64,000 bases of DNA from Blastopirellula sediminis (GCF_020966755.1 NZ_JAJKFT010000010.1:868001-932000), one strand, 5' to 3'; positions 17,942-27,553 are shown, counted from the stretch's first letter. A program made the numbers and translations. The notes: generated from the letters alone by a model not told the origin.

Positions 17942-18143
17942 CTTTATGCCTTTGTGCGTGAAGGGGATGATCACTGAGCAGCAGGTCCCGCAGTATAGCG
18001 AGCGGGGAAAGCGCGACGCAAACAAACGGAACAACGGCTTTTCCCGTAATTCTCGCTCGCCGGCGCGAACCGGTTGCGGCACGTTCCTCTCTCTCACCTT
18101 CCTGTACATTGCCGACTTCGGATCTCGCTGGTGAGGTGACCCC

Positions 18144-18758
18144 ATGAACTACAACCCAGACGCATATGGATATCGGTTGGCCGACGGTTCGTACCAACTC
18201 GAAGGCTTCTCGTTCGATTTCCACGGCGGCAATGCGACTTGCAGCGTCGTCCCAGAAGGTCTCGCCTGGGGCGAGATCGGCAACCAACCGCAAAACGTCG
18301 TCTACTTGACGCTTCGCCTTTCAGGCGACGAACTGGACCACAACAACAACCTTCGTCACCTGCAATATCATGCCGGGATCGACCTCCCGTTCTATTGCTT
18401 GAACAAGTTGCTCGAAGATATCGATGCGCTGCGCAGCGGCGAAATGGAAGAGTTGACGTTTCCATCCAACGTCAAGCAGTTGGAAGCGCGGACCGAGTTC
18501 GCGATTCGTCATGACCCGCAGTGGGGACATTCCTGGATGCTGCATTTCAGCAGCAGCTTCCCGGTTGATTGGAAGAAGAGAAATGTGCCGATTGCCTGGG
18601 AAGTCGATCAGCCTCCAGGACCGGAAGAATCGCGACACGATCCGTTCGCACTGAAGTTGCTCGTTCGCTTTCCAATCGACGACGAATCGTTGGCGATCGC
18701 GCGGGATCGTTTGCGGCACTTCATCCATTGGATTGGCGATAAGGCGCCAGGCTGTTAA
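18144..18758 (+). CDS. Hypothetical cytosolic protein, 204 aa
   Basis: Starts MNYNPDAYGYRLADGSYQLE, with GAGGTGA nine bases before the ATG. There is no signal peptide or membrane segment. The composition is that of a globular protein with many aromatic residues; HDPQWGHSWMLHFSSSFPVDW and FIHWIGDKA stand out. No family recognised. It ends a few bases before a symmetric terminator shared with the convergent lipoprotein gene. Confidence 0.7.
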   Translation: MNYNPDAYGYRLADGSYQLEGFSFDFHGGNATCSVVPEGLAWGEIGNQPQNVVYLTLRLSGDELDHNNNLRHLQYHAGIDLPFYCLNKLLEDIDALRSGEMEELTFPSNVKQLEARTEFAIRHDPQWGHSWMLHFSSSFPVDWKKRNVPIAWEVDQPPGPEESRHDPFALKLLVRFPIDDESLAIARDRLRHFIHWIGDKAPGC

Positions 18759-18761
18759 CAC

Positions 18762-18791
18762 AAAAAAAGAGCCCCAACACGGGGCTCTTTT
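18762..18791. terminator. Bidirectional Rho-independent terminator
   Basis: A-run, AGAGCCCC (18768-18775), AACAC loop, GGGGCTCTTTT (18781-18791). It lies between convergent stops (18758 and 18810) and has T runs on both strands. A near-copy with ATCAC loop is at 20571-20602. Confidence 0.9.
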
Positions 18792-18809
18792 GCTGCCTAC
18801 TTGCGTCCA

Positions 18810-19223
18810 CTATTCCAATTCAAAGACCAGGTCATCGTTCCGCGCCGGCTCGACGTCGACCTTGAGTTTGCTTCCTTCGTTATGCTTGCTCGGGATCGAC
18901 GCTCGCTTTTTGACGTGGCCGGTGCCGTCGTCCATTTTGATCATCTGGTCAGTTTCCCACGAGCCGTAGATCTCGATCTTCTTCACCCCGGCGGTCGACT
19001 CGCCGCTGAACTTGCCGGCGACAATTTCACAGGCGCAAGTCGGCCCACTCCCCAGTTCGGTCGTATCCGGAACAAAGATGATGCGCCCGCTTTCGACCGG
19101 CTTTCCTTGGTAAGTCACCAGACCGGAAACCGGATAGGTCGACGGACCGCTCTTCGTCTGGCAACCGCTCATCAGCAGCACCGCCGCCAACATCATCGCG
19201 ACGCAATATTTCCCCAGCGTCAT
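18810..19223 (-). CDS. Small lipoprotein, DUF1559 partner
   Basis: 137 aa from the ATG at 19221-19223 (MTLGKYCVAMMLAAVLLMSGC) with a clear lipobox. The mature domain starts YPVSGLVTYQGKPVESGRIIFVP, a signature of planctomycete lipoproteins paired with DUF1559 genes, and continues as a small beta sandwich ending DDLVFELE. It starts 57 bases after the DUF1559 stop and so forms a two-gene operon with it. Role unknown; outer-membrane or cell-surface location is inferred. Confidence 0.85.
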   Translation of the reverse strand: MTLGKYCVAMMLAAVLLMSGCQTKSGPSTYPVSGLVTYQGKPVESGRIIFVPDTTELGSGPTCACEIVAGKFSGESTAGVKKIEIYGSWETDQMIKMDDGTGHVKKRASIPSKHNEGSKLKVDVEPARNDDLVFELE

Positions 19224-19280
19224 GAATTCTAAACTCCCCAAGTTGCGAACACGGACTGGAACGACTCGGCTTCGGCGACC

Positions 19281-20198
19281 TTACAGTTCGCCGAGCACCT
19301 GGCCGTCATTACGATTGCCAAAGCGATTCCAGGTCGTCAGATCGACCGTGTCGCCGACAAAGCTGACCGACGCGTCGGCCCGGCCAACCAGCACGCCGCC
19401 GGGATGATAACTGCGAGCGTTCATTCGCAACCATTCGTTCGAGTCGACCGCCGGAGCGTGCGGCAGGTAGTCGACCAGCGCTGAGAAATTACCGGCGTCC
19501 GGCGCAGCGCTGTTCGGCGTGTCGCGCAGCGCGAGCGTCGCGTTGGCGGTTCGCCAGCCGATCATGTAGTAGGCGCCGCGACGATCGACGTCGTCGGGAA
19601 CCAGCACGATCTCGCCGACCATCGCAACATTGCTCGTCCCGTCGATCACGTCGGCGATTCGCGTCCGCGAAGCGACGTAGAACATGCCGTTGGCGTTACG
19701 TTCGTTATCGCGGGCCTTCAAACTTTGACCGCCCCCGTGCGCGACGACGTAATTGCCATGAAAACCGCGGATTGAACCAACCTTCGGATTCGCCGGATCG
19801 GACGGACACATAAAGCCGTTGACGACCGTCGCCCGTTGGGCGAATTCCCACGGAACTCGGCCCGCCTTGATGTCGGTTTGAACCGAATCGGAGAGGGCGG
19901 TCTGTTCGACGAACGGCAAGATCGTTTGGAACCAGCAATAGCGGAGCGGATTGTCGTCCGGGTCCGAGTCGTCGAGCCCGACGAAATATCCCGGCGGAAA
20001 ACGACCGTTGACGTCGTGATAGTTATGCAGCGCCAAACCGATCTGTTTCAGGTTGTTCGTGCACTGCATCTTGCGAGCCGCTTCGCGGGCCTGCTGCACC
20101 GCCGGCAACAACAGCGCGATCAACACGCCGATAATCGCAATCACCACCAGAAGTTCGACTAGGGTAAACCCAGCCTGACGCCCCATCCGCGAAACCAT
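19281..20198 (-). CDS. DUF1559 protein with prepilin-type N-terminus
   Basis: 305 aa, starting [17 protein letters not shown] with GGGAGAAG upstream. It carries the prepilin motif, [20 protein letters not shown], the NYHDVNGRFPPGYF segment and a C-terminal SYHPGGVLVGRADASVSFVGD, in which the usual DG is replaced by AD. It is the first gene of a pair with the lipoprotein downstream. Roughly 230 bases of AT-richer leader separate it from a divergent-looking region upstream. Confidence 0.95.
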   Translation of the reverse strand: MVSRMGRQAGFTLVELLVVIAIIGVLIALLLPAVQQAREAARKMQCTNNLKQIGLALHNYHDVNGRFPPGYFVGLDDSDPDDNPLRYCWFQTILPFVEQTALSDSVQTDIKAGRVPWEFAQRATVVNGFMCPSDPANPKVGSIRGFHGNYVVAHGGGQSLKARDNERNANGMFYVASRTRIADVIDGTSNVAMVGEIVLVPDDVDRRGAYYMIGWRTANATLALRDTPNSAAPDAGNFSALVDYLPHAPAVDSNEWLRMNARSYHPGGVLVGRADASVSFVGDTVDLTTWNRFGNRNDGQVLGEL

Positions 20199-20570
20199 GA
20201 TGCTTCTCCCCAGCCGACACGCGAAAACAGGAATGAGATAAGTCCGTTGAGAGCAGGGCGTAGATAATACAGATCGCCTCTAGACTCTCTTTAAATCGAA
20301 AAAGATATTAACAAAGCCTTGTTTGCCGCGGAATGAAGAACAAGCTCCGTTGCGAACGCCGATCACTCGGAAAAATGCCCTTAGAGAGACATTCAGCGCC
20401 CTTGTCGCGCGACGACAGCGCAGATTTGAACTCTGAGTTTGGCGCGTTCTGCGCTAGAGTCGAGTTTTCGCCGGTTTAATGTGGGGAGAAGCAACCTAGA
20501 TCGCCGTTGCGCAATCCTAAATTCACGAAATTTTTCCGTGACAAACCGAGCAAAGTATTTCCCGCAACAC
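20199..20570. other. Intergenic region between glyA terminator and DUF1559 start
   Basis: About 370 bases with no convincing frame. The part next to 20199 should hold the promoter of the DUF1559/lipoprotein pair, since the glyA transcript stops at the hairpin at 20571-20602. I see no repeat arm or RNA gene here. Confidence 0.6.
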
Positions 20571-20602
20571 AAAAAAAAAGAGCCCCATCACGGGGCTCTT
20601 TT
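20571..20602 (-). terminator. Rho-independent terminator of glyA
   Basis: AGAGCCCC stem, ATCAC loop, GGGGCTCTTTT; on the minus strand a run of nine T residues follows. It is 29 bases past the glyA stop and nearly identical to the terminator at 18762. Confidence 0.92.
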
Positions 20603-20630
20603 CGTTGCGTTCAAGTTTGTCGTTCGAGCG

Positions 20631-21884
20631 TTAGCTCATCTCAACCGGAGCGGCCGGAACAGCGAAGTTCTTGCAGAGCTCCAGCACTTCGGCGCGGATC
20701 GCGGCGTGGGTCTTGTCGTCTTCCGGCGACTTCAGCGCCTTCAGGATCCACTCGCCGACCTGCTTCATTTCGGCTTCCTTCATGCCGCGGGTCGTCAGGG
20801 CCGGCGAACCGACGCGGATGCCGCTCGGGTCCATCGGTTTGCGTTCGTCGAACGGAATCATGTTCTTGTTGACGGTGATGCCGCAGTGATCGAGCACCGC
20901 TTCGGCGATGGCGCCGGTCGTGCCGATCGAGGTGACGTCCATCAGCATCAAGTGGTTGTCGGTACCGCCGGTCATCAAGCGAACGCCGCCGCTCATCAAG
21001 GTTTCGGCCAGCGCCTTGGCGTTGGCGACCACTTGCAGGGCGTAGTCCTTGAACGACGGCTGCAGCGCTTCGCCGAAGCAGATCGCCTTCGCCGCGACAA
21101 TGTGCATCAGCGGACCGCCCTGCGTGCCGGGGAAGACGTTCCGATTGATCAGCTTGGCGTGCTCTTCCTTGCAGAGGATCAAACCGCTGCGGGGACCACG
21201 CAAGGTCTTGTGGGTCGTCGTGGTGACGAAGTCGGCGTACGGCACCGGGCTGTTGTGGACGCCGCCAGCGACCAGACCAGCGTAGTGGGCCATGTCGACG
21301 AACAACTTGGCGCCAACTTCCGCGGCGATTTCGGCGAACTTCACGTGCGGGATTTCACGCGGGTAGGCGCTCGCGCCGGCGACGATCAGCTTCGGCTTGT
21401 GCTCACGCGCCAGCTTGGCGATCTGATCGAAGTCGAGACGCTGCGTTTCGCGATCAACGCCGTAGCTGATGAAGTTGTAGAGCTGCCCTGAAACGTTCAG
21501 CTTCATCCCGTGGGTCAAGTGACCGCCGTGGGCGAGGTCCAAGCCGAGGATCGTGTCGCCCGGCTCAACCGCGGTCAGATAGACGGCGAAGTTGGCCTGC
21601 GAACCGGCGTGCGGCTGAACGTTGGCGTGTTCGGCGCCGAACAGCTCTTTGGCGCGGTCAATCGCGAGTTGTTCGACGACGTCGACAAATTCGCAACCGC
21701 CGTAATAGCGACGGCCCGGGTAACCTTCGGCGTACTTGTTGGTCAGAACCGATCCGGCGGCCTGTTGGATGGCGGCGCTGGTGTAGTTTTCCGACGCGAT
21801 CAGTTCGAGCCCTTCCGCCTGGCGGCGCTGCTCGTGAGCGATCGCTTCCCAAACCGCGGGGTCATTCTGCTTAATGAAATTCAT
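20631..21884 (-). CDS. glyA: Serine hydroxymethyltransferase
   Basis: 417 aa, the normal bacterial length. It converts serine plus tetrahydrofolate to glycine plus methylene-tetrahydrofolate and is the main entry to one-carbon metabolism. Seen are [10 protein letters not shown] (31-35 region), [45 protein letters not shown] and the PLP-binding [14 protein letters not shown] with Lys226. [12 protein letters not shown] and [10 protein letters not shown] complete the active site. It is monocistronic with its own terminator. Confidence 0.97.
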   Translation of the reverse strand: MNFIKQNDPAVWEAIAHEQRRQAEGLELIASENYTSAAIQQAAGSVLTNKYAEGYPGRRYYGGCEFVDVVEQLAIDRAKELFGAEHANVQPHAGSQANFAVYLTAVEPGDTILGLDLAHGGHLTHGMKLNVSGQLYNFISYGVDRETQRLDFDQIAKLAREHKPKLIVAGASAYPREIPHVKFAEIAAEVGAKLFVDMAHYAGLVAGGVHNSPVPYADFVTTTTHKTLRGPRSGLILCKEEHAKLINRNVFPGTQGGPLMHIVAAKAICFGEALQPSFKDYALQVVANAKALAETLMSGGVRLMTGGTDNHLMLMDVTSIGTTGAIAEAVLDHCGITVNKNMIPFDERKPMDPSGIRVGSPALTTRGMKEAEMKQVGEWILKALKSPEDDKTHAAIRAEVLELCKNFAVPAAPVEMS

Positions 21885-22076
21885 GGCGCTTTGAAGTTAG
21901 CGGGGCGAAACGAAAAGGTCGCGATTGGCCTTAAGCGTCCTAAGCAGCGACCGAGGAATCCGTCATTGTCGGGGGGAGGCCCCGATGCGTCAATCGCCCG
22001 GCCGGCGGGAAAAGCGGCGCAGTCGCCCCGAAAGTCGAGGAGAACAGACGCAAATCGCCCAGAAATTGCAGCTTCC

Positions 22077-23432
22077 TTACTTCGCTTCGCCCCAGATGGC
22101 CGGCGCCTGGTAGTCTTTCGGCTGCGGACCGGCGTTTTTGGCCGGAGCCGCAGCGGCGGCCAGCTGGTCGAACTTGGCTCGCAACTGCTCCAGCTTTTTC
22201 ACGTTGGTCTTCGCCAGGTTTTTCTGCTCTCCCAGGTCCTGGCTCAAGTTAAACAGCTCCACCTTTTCCTTCGGCTTGCCGATGTTGTGGACGACCAACT
22301 TCCAGTCTCCCACACGAATCGCCCCTTCGGTCGGCGTGATGTTGCAGACGATCAGGTCATGGGGCGAAGGTTCGCCGGCGGTGATCGTCGGCCAGATGTT
22401 CTTCCCGTCGAGCGGTTTTGCCTGCTCGAGCGAACCGCCGGCTAGTTCGATCAAGGTCGGGTACCAATCGACGATATGCATCGGTTGATCGACCACCGTT
22501 CCCGGCGCGATCTTTCCTTTCCAGGATGCGAACGCACAGACGCGGACGCCCCCTTCATACAGTTCATGCTTGCCGCCTCGCAGCGCTCCATTGTCGGTCA
22601 GCTTCCCTGGCTCTGGTCCGCCGTTGTCGCTGCTAAAGATGAAGAGGGTATCGTCGAGCATCCCTTGCCGCTTCACTTCGTCGACGATCTGGCCCACTGC
22701 TTCATCCAAAGCGGCGACCATCCCGGCGTACGCCTTCCGTCGCTGCTTCATGTCGCCATACGGTTCGGTGTAGCTATCCGGAACTTGCAGCGGCGAGTGG
22801 ACCGCATTAAACGGCACGTAAAGAAAGAGCGGCTTCTTCTTGTCGCGATCTTGAATCAGGCGAACCGCTTCCTTCGCAATCAGATGCGTCGCGTACCCTT
22901 CGTCTCGATTGACCTGGTCGTCTTTGTGCCAATCATGGCCCCCGTCCCGATCGTGGGTGAAGTAGTCGAGCGCGCCGTTGTAGTGACCATATTGATGATC
23001 GAACCCGCGCTCGGTCGGCAGGTAGTCGCGGCTGAGATGCCCCAGATGCCATTTGCCGACGATCGCCGTTTCGTAACCGGCGTCATGCAACGCTTCGGCG
23101 AGCGTCCGTTCTTCGAGCGGCATTCCATAGTCGGCCCAAGGACGAATCACGCCGACCTGCAGGCCATACCGAATCGGATAGCGCCCCGTCATCAGCGCCG
23201 AACGCGTCGGCGAGCAAACCGGCTGCACATAAAACTGCTCGAGCTTGGCGCCGCTGTTGGCGAGCGCGTCCAACTGCGGCGTCTTGATCGGACTACCACG
23301 CCAACTGACGTCGGCCCCGCCCAGGTCATCGGCCAAAAGAAAGATGATGTTGGGGCGAGGAGCGTCGGCGGCGAATGCGACGTTGGCGCCAATCAACAGC
23401 AACAGGACGACGGCGAAAGGACGAGCGAGCAT
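22077..23432 (-). CDS. Secreted sulfatase (arylsulfatase family)
   Basis: 451 aa with signal peptide MLARPFAVVLLLLIGANVAFA. The sulfatase core shows NIIFLLADDLGGADVSW with paired metal-binding Asp residues, then the modification site CSPTR (Cys73, oxidised to formylglycine by the sulfatase-modifying enzyme), ALMTGRYP, VGKWHLGH, GHYNGALDYFTHDRD, and IFSSDNGG. It should hydrolyse sulfate esters, probably of algal polysaccharides, in the periplasm. Planctomycetes carry dozens of these. Position beside other secreted proteins fits polysaccharide use; exact substrate cannot be told. No modifying enzyme is in the window. Confidence 0.94.
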   Translation of the reverse strand: MLARPFAVVLLLLIGANVAFAADAPRPNIIFLLADDLGGADVSWRGSPIKTPQLDALANSGAKLEQFYVQPVCSPTRSALMTGRYPIRYGLQVGVIRPWADYGMPLEERTLAEALHDAGYETAIVGKWHLGHLSRDYLPTERGFDHQYGHYNGALDYFTHDRDGGHDWHKDDQVNRDEGYATHLIAKEAVRLIQDRDKKKPLFLYVPFNAVHSPLQVPDSYTEPYGDMKQRRKAYAGMVAALDEAVGQIVDEVKRQGMLDDTLFIFSSDNGGPEPGKLTDNGALRGGKHELYEGGVRVCAFASWKGKIAPGTVVDQPMHIVDWYPTLIELAGGSLEQAKPLDGKNIWPTITAGEPSPHDLIVCNITPTEGAIRVGDWKLVVHNIGKPKEKVELFNLSQDLGEQKNLAKTNVKKLEQLRAKFDQLAAAAAPAKNAGPQPKDYQAPAIWGEAK

Positions 23433-23528
23433 GGCAAGTCAGCAGAGCAGGGGAGCGGGACGGGGAATTCTTCGACTCCAGTCTAAACCGCCCATCGGCG
23501 GAAAAGTAGCGGCACGCTCGCGGCCAAC

Positions 23529-24419
23529 CTACTTCAACGCCTCCAGAACGTCATCGGTCGTCAGTTTCTTAAAGTTCCCCCGTCTTCCTTTTCGGGCGTC
23601 GTCGATCCAGTGATCTTGAGCGACCACTTTGAATTCGTCCGGGGCAACCGGCTCGTTCGCTTCCAGCAAAACGATCTCATGAAAGGCAAGACGTTCGATC
23701 TGCCCGTCGGCATTGTATTTCGCCCTGGCCAAACGCTGCGGCAGCGCGACTCCTTTGTGAACGACTTGCCCGTACTGGTAATACTCTTCCACGACCTTCC
23801 CGTTGGCATCAAAACGCTTTCCGCTAAGCGGAACGTTCGTTTTGTTGTCGATCGTCCACTCGTATCCCTGGGCGGTTACGCGACTTTGCTGGTCGTCGAT
23901 CGGCGTTACGGTCAACTGACTTGGGTCGGCATTCAGATCGCGGTAGCAAAGATCGCGCAGCTCGGGGTTGTGGCCGCTGAATCTGCCGCCGGCGTCTTCG
24001 ATCATGATTTGATGCGGCTCATCGAGCTTCAGCAGCGTCGTCTTCGGATCGAAATAGAGCGTTTGCTTTTCCCCCTTATGAATCACATCCAACCGCAACC
24101 GATCGCCGGCGACGGTCATACGGACGTATGCGGTATAGAGATAGGGCGATTCACGAAACTTCGCCGTGACCAGGTCCGGCAGTGTCCGCTCCATCGCGCC
24201 GGGAGCGCCAAAGACTTCCCGAAATCGGGTCGCGTTCGGCAACTTGCCTGGGGGCCAATCTTCCATCGTGCAGAAGTAGCGAAACTCGACCGTCGCCGAC
24301 TTCACCTCGGTCTGCAGCTTCTTCCAACTAGCGGCGACCTCTTCCGCCGTTGGGGGCGCAGCATCGGCCGCTACGGTCAGCAAAACAAATGTCGCCAGGA
24401 AAGCGAAGATCCGGAACAT
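23529..24419 (-). CDS. Secreted protein of unknown function, LolA-like character
   Basis: 296 aa with signal peptide MFRIFAFLATFVLLTVAADA. A helical SWKKLQTEVKSATVEFRYFC start is followed by many short strands (RLRLDVIHKGEKQTLYFDPKTT, YEWTIDNKTNVPLSGKRFD, EEYYQYGQVV), and a DEFKVV tail. This pattern is reminiscent of LolA/outer-membrane-lipoprotein carrier folds seen in several planctomycete families, but I cannot name the family. It lies 96 bases upstream of the sulfatase on the same strand. Confidence 0.7.
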   Translation of the reverse strand: MFRIFAFLATFVLLTVAADAAPPTAEEVAASWKKLQTEVKSATVEFRYFCTMEDWPPGKLPNATRFREVFGAPGAMERTLPDLVTAKFRESPYLYTAYVRMTVAGDRLRLDVIHKGEKQTLYFDPKTTLLKLDEPHQIMIEDAGGRFSGHNPELRDLCYRDLNADPSQLTVTPIDDQQSRVTAQGYEWTIDNKTNVPLSGKRFDANGKVVEEYYQYGQVVHKGVALPQRLARAKYNADGQIERLAFHEIVLLEANEPVAPDEFKVVAQDHWIDDARKGRRGNFKKLTTDDVLEALK

Positions 24420-24807
24420 CGTTCACCCTTTCGGTTTCGGGAAGCGGTCAGAGCGTCGGCTCGGTTCAGGATACCCGACCTCACGTTCGATCGGCCAAGT
24501 GATTTTGCCGGAAAGGGGGAAAAGAAAGCCGCCCAGGCGTCAAGAAAAAAAGAGTGTTATTAACACGAAATTGAGAATGGTTTCCGTCGTTTGAAGTTCT
24601 TTGTGGGATTGGACTTGCAAAAAACCAATTCTTTGCCGATACCCGCAACTTTCGGCTTGGACTTCATCCCTTTTTGGTTTCCAATCGCTATAAAATAGAC
24701 TACGTTGAAGGTCACCCACCGCGATTATGATCCCGCCTAAATTCACCGCAGCATTTGATCGCCCTGCCTTCCAAGCTGCGGTATTTCACCGATTTCTAGG
24801 AAGCGCT
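24420..24807. other. 388-base divergent intergenic region
   Basis: Separates the leftward secreted-protein gene from the rightward cytochrome gene. It contains a short palindrome GTGTTATTAACAC near 24553 and an AT-rich TATAAAAT at about 24689 that could be a -10 element for the cytochrome gene. I see no gene; the frame running upstream from the cytochrome ATG is judged untranslated. Confidence 0.55.
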
Positions 24808-25764
24808 ATGTATCTTCGCATCCTGTTCGCCGTTCTGCTTAGCCAGACCCTGTTGGCCGCCGCCCAGGCCCAAGAGATCGTGAACTTTGCGCGCGACGTC
24901 CAGCCGATTCTGGAGGCGCGCTGCATCGAGTGCCACGGCCCCGACAAGGCGAAGAACGACTTCCGCGTCGATGAAGAAGATTCCATGACCTCGTACGTCG
25001 AAGCCGGAGACGTCGAGTCGAGCTCCCTCTGGACCGACTACCTGGTGACCGACGACCCCGACATGAAGATGCCGCCCCCCTCTCCGTCCCATCCTGACGG
25101 CTTGTCGGCCGCCGAATTGGCGACGATCAAGCTGTGGATCGAAGAAGGGGCGAAGTATGATTGGAAGACCGCAGCCCCTGTCGCTCCGACACCGGTTGCG
25201 GCGACGGCGGCCCAAAGCACGATGGAAAAGCTCTTCCTGCTGCACGGCATGTTCCACCCCGCTTCGACCCACTTTCCGATCGCGCTGCTGTCGATGTCGA
25301 TGGTCTTTTTGGCGCTGTCGTTCATCTTCGGCAAGCCGCTTGAATCGGCGGCGTTCCATTGCCTCTGGGTCGGAGCGCTGACCGCGATTCCGGCCTGCGT
25401 CATGGGTTGGGCCTACGCCGCACATGAAGGGTACGGCAATCCGTTCTCGCTCAACTTCATGGACAGCGGCATCGACCGCCATCGCTGGCTCGGCGTCGCC
25501 GTCACGGTCTTCGCCCTGGTGATGATTCCGGTCGCGTACTCCGCCTACAAGCAGGAAGGGAATTTCCGCAAGAAGATGATCTGGTTCATCGGTTGCTGCC
25601 TGGTCGCGATGGCGACCGGCGCGGTCGGTTTCCAAGGGGGCGAATTGGTCTACGGCGAAGGGCACTACCTGAAAGAGTACGATCGCATGTTCCCCGCCGC
25701 ACAGCCGACCGCCGAAACGGAACAAACCGCCGCCGCAGCGAATACGGTCGCCAAGCAGGACTAG
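24808..25764 (+). CDS. Planctomycete-type cytochrome c fused to DUF2231 membrane domain
   Basis: 318 aa from the ATG at 24808; the open frame upstream lacks a signal peptide. A signal sequence (MYLRILFAVLLSQTLLAAAQ) leads into a PSCyt1-type haem domain: RDVQPILEARCIECHG with CxxCH at 39-43, DEEDSMTSYVEAGD, and MKMPPP as the likely distal Met. From about 145 a DUF2231 domain with four membrane segments follows, starting LFLLHGMFHPASTHFPIALL. The haem lies on the periplasmic side. DUF2231 proteins often accompany such cytochromes in planctomycetes; electron partners are unknown. Confidence 0.88.
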   Translation: MYLRILFAVLLSQTLLAAAQAQEIVNFARDVQPILEARCIECHGPDKAKNDFRVDEEDSMTSYVEAGDVESSSLWTDYLVTDDPDMKMPPPSPSHPDGLSAAELATIKLWIEEGAKYDWKTAAPVAPTPVAATAAQSTMEKLFLLHGMFHPASTHFPIALLSMSMVFLALSFIFGKPLESAAFHCLWVGALTAIPACVMGWAYAAHEGYGNPFSLNFMDSGIDRHRWLGVAVTVFALVMIPVAYSAYKQEGNFRKKMIWFIGCCLVAMATGAVGFQGGELVYGEGHYLKEYDRMFPAAQPTAETEQTAAAANTVAKQD

Positions 25765-25776
25765 TCACCGCGATCT

Positions 25777-25920
25777 GGGTGCCGTTGCCACGTCTTCGTG
25801 GCAATGATTGCGGTCTCCAACGCGAATGATCAAACCTCGGGATTTGAGCTGATAAAGGGATTCAACCTTAATCTCTAACTCACGCTCATTCATTGCCACG
25901 AAGACGTGGCAACGGCACCC
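25777..25920. repeat. Family C inverted-repeat element between convergent genes
   Basis: Two perfect 31-base arms (25777-25807 and 25890-25920) flank an 82-base interior. The arm core is GTTGCCACGTCTTCGTGGCA, and each arm contains its own hairpin GCCACG/CGTGGC. The element fills the gap between the cytochrome stop and the stop of the convergent HExxH gene. Only one copy is in the window. There is no transposase. Confidence 0.88.
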
Positions 25921-25921
25921 T

Positions 25922-26821
25922 TTAGTCGTTCTTCTTCGCCGACCGCTCTAGCGCCTGACGGCGAATATCCGCACGAGCCTTATCGAGCCGCTCCGGCCAT
26001 GCGAACTTCGGAGCGGCGGTCGGATCATAGCCGGCCAGATGGTCTTTCAGACGAGTTAGCGGCTTGGTGTAGACCAGCTCGGTATCGCCGAACGCCTCTT
26101 CGCACATCTTCGCGAGGCCTGGATCGTACTCACGCAGCTCTTCGCGGGTGTCGACATAATTGTGATCATGGTCCGGCGGGCGATTGTTGTTGAACCACGA
26201 TTGCACTCCTTCGGCGAAATACTCGTGGTGATTCACCGACGCGTATTTCCCTTCCCACAGTTTCGCCTCCATCGCTTGCTGGTACGTCGCTTTCAACCGG
26301 TCGTCGAAGGTGGGATCAACCCGGACCAGGCCCCGCAGATGCATGTTGTGGGCGAATTCATGGATCAAGATGCACTCGGCGACGTACGGATCGCCGGGGT
26401 AGCCGAGCAGGTTTTCTTCGCCGCACGTGCAATAAGGATCGGTCTGCGAACCGCCGGTGCCGCGGGCTCGCGCGTCCCAATAATCTTTCGGCTCGAAATG
26501 GGCGAACTCCGGCAGGTCGGTCGTGTATTGATCGCAACCGATGATCAGCATCCGCGACCCGCTGCTGATCATCGCGTTCTTCACGTCGGGACGATTCGCC
26601 AACATCTGATCGATCAAGAACGCCGCTTCCTTCAGTGCGTAGTCGCTGACCGACGCCGCGGCCAAGATCGGGTAGCCGCCGGCGTCGACATACTTGCCAT
26701 AGAATGGATCGGCCTTCAGCTCCGCAGGGGGCGCGGTAACGACATACCCTTCGCCGCTCCATGCGGTCGTCGGCGCCAGGGCCGCGATCAAAAGAAAGGC
26801 GGCTTGAACTCGTCGCATCAT
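25922..26821 (-). CDS. Secreted zinc-peptidase-like protein
   Basis: 299 aa from the double Met at 26816-26821, with signal peptide MMRRVQAAFLLIAALAPTTA and WSG. The open frame continues far upstream but runs antisense through the next gene and is rejected. The centre holds ECILIHEFAHNMHLRGL, an HExxH site (His154, Glu155, His158), with a CTCG pair before it. Later WFNNNRPPDHDH and REYDPGLAKMCEEAFG follow. It resembles anthrax-toxin-lethal-factor-like or M-family secreted peptidases, but I cannot fix the family. It converges with the cytochrome gene across a family C repeat. Confidence 0.75.
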   Translation of the reverse strand: MMRRVQAAFLLIAALAPTTAWSGEGYVVTAPPAELKADPFYGKYVDAGGYPILAAASVSDYALKEAAFLIDQMLANRPDVKNAMISSGSRMLIIGCDQYTTDLPEFAHFEPKDYWDARARGTGGSQTDPYCTCGEENLLGYPGDPYVAECILIHEFAHNMHLRGLVRVDPTFDDRLKATYQQAMEAKLWEGKYASVNHHEYFAEGVQSWFNNNRPPDHDHNYVDTREELREYDPGLAKMCEEAFGDTELVYTKPLTRLKDHLAGYDPTAAPKFAWPERLDKARADIRRQALERSAKKND

Positions 26822-26974
26822 CGGTCCTCTCTTGTCGGGGCGGCGAACCTTCCGGCGGGAAAGCCGCCGCGTTCGCCAAATGGACATTGTCCACAATAGC
26901 ATAGAAGAATAAAACGAACTGGCTTCGATGTCAAAACTTGGGGCCGGTTTCGGTCCGCTGCCGCCAAATCTACA

Positions 26975-27553
26975 ATGCCTACACAGCGATTCGAGGTCAC
27001 CACGGAGAGCGGCATGGGTTGGGGGGATTGGTGGAAGCGGCTCTTTGGAGGGTCGGCTTCGCAAAACGAAACCGTCCTGTTCTACGACGTCGAAGTGGGA
27101 AGAGCAGTCTGCATCCCGAAGCGTGAACTCCGCCCCGGCGCCGTCGAAGTCCAAATCCAAGGGATGGACGATCTGGTCTGGATCTTGCCGGACCAAGTCA
27201 GCGCCGGCCCGATCCTGCACGAGCCGTTCGACGAAGAAGTTCGCGACTGCATCCGCGAAATCCAAGCGACCTTCGCCGAACATTACTCGCTCAGCTTCGA
27301 CCAGTGGGAAGAAGGTTTCCGCCGCGATACCAACCCGGCCCAAGAGATCGCCCTCTGGCTGCACGCTGGCGAAGTCTATCGCCACTTCGCCGCCGACGAA
27401 CCATCAGCCGATCGCCGCCAAGACATTTACCGCTGCATCGCCGCCTGTTTGACGGCGAGCGCTGACAACGTCTGGAACGTCCTCGAACCGCAAGTGCTGA
27501 CGCGCGAGGAAGCGGAGCAGGTGGTGAATCGGTATTACCAGAAATCCCCTTAG
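26975..27553 (+). CDS. Hypothetical protein, 192 aa
   Basis: Starts MPTQRFEVTTESGMGWGDWW; an internal Met 13 residues on is a possible start. No signal peptide or membrane segment is seen. The N-terminal half is strand-rich (ETVLFYDVEVGRAVCIPKRE), and the C-terminal half is helical (DEEVRDCIREIQATFAEHY). No family recognised. It is divergent from the HExxH gene, 153 bases away. Confidence 0.65.
   Translation: MPTQRFEVTTESGMGWGDWWKRLFGGSASQNETVLFYDVEVGRAVCIPKRELRPGAVEVQIQGMDDLVWILPDQVSAGPILHEPFDEEVRDCIREIQATFAEHYSLSFDQWEEGFRRDTNPAQEIALWLHAGEVYRHFAADEPSADRRQDIYRCIAACLTASADNVWNVLEPQVLTREEAEQVVNRYYQKSP

Noticed and set aside
17337-18293. Long minus-strand frame of 318 codons
   Set aside because: Antisense shadow across the DoxX-like and hypothetical genes; no signal, no family.
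26822-27385. Upstream extension of the HExxH protein
   Set aside because: Runs antisense through the 192-aa gene; the signal peptide starts at 26821.
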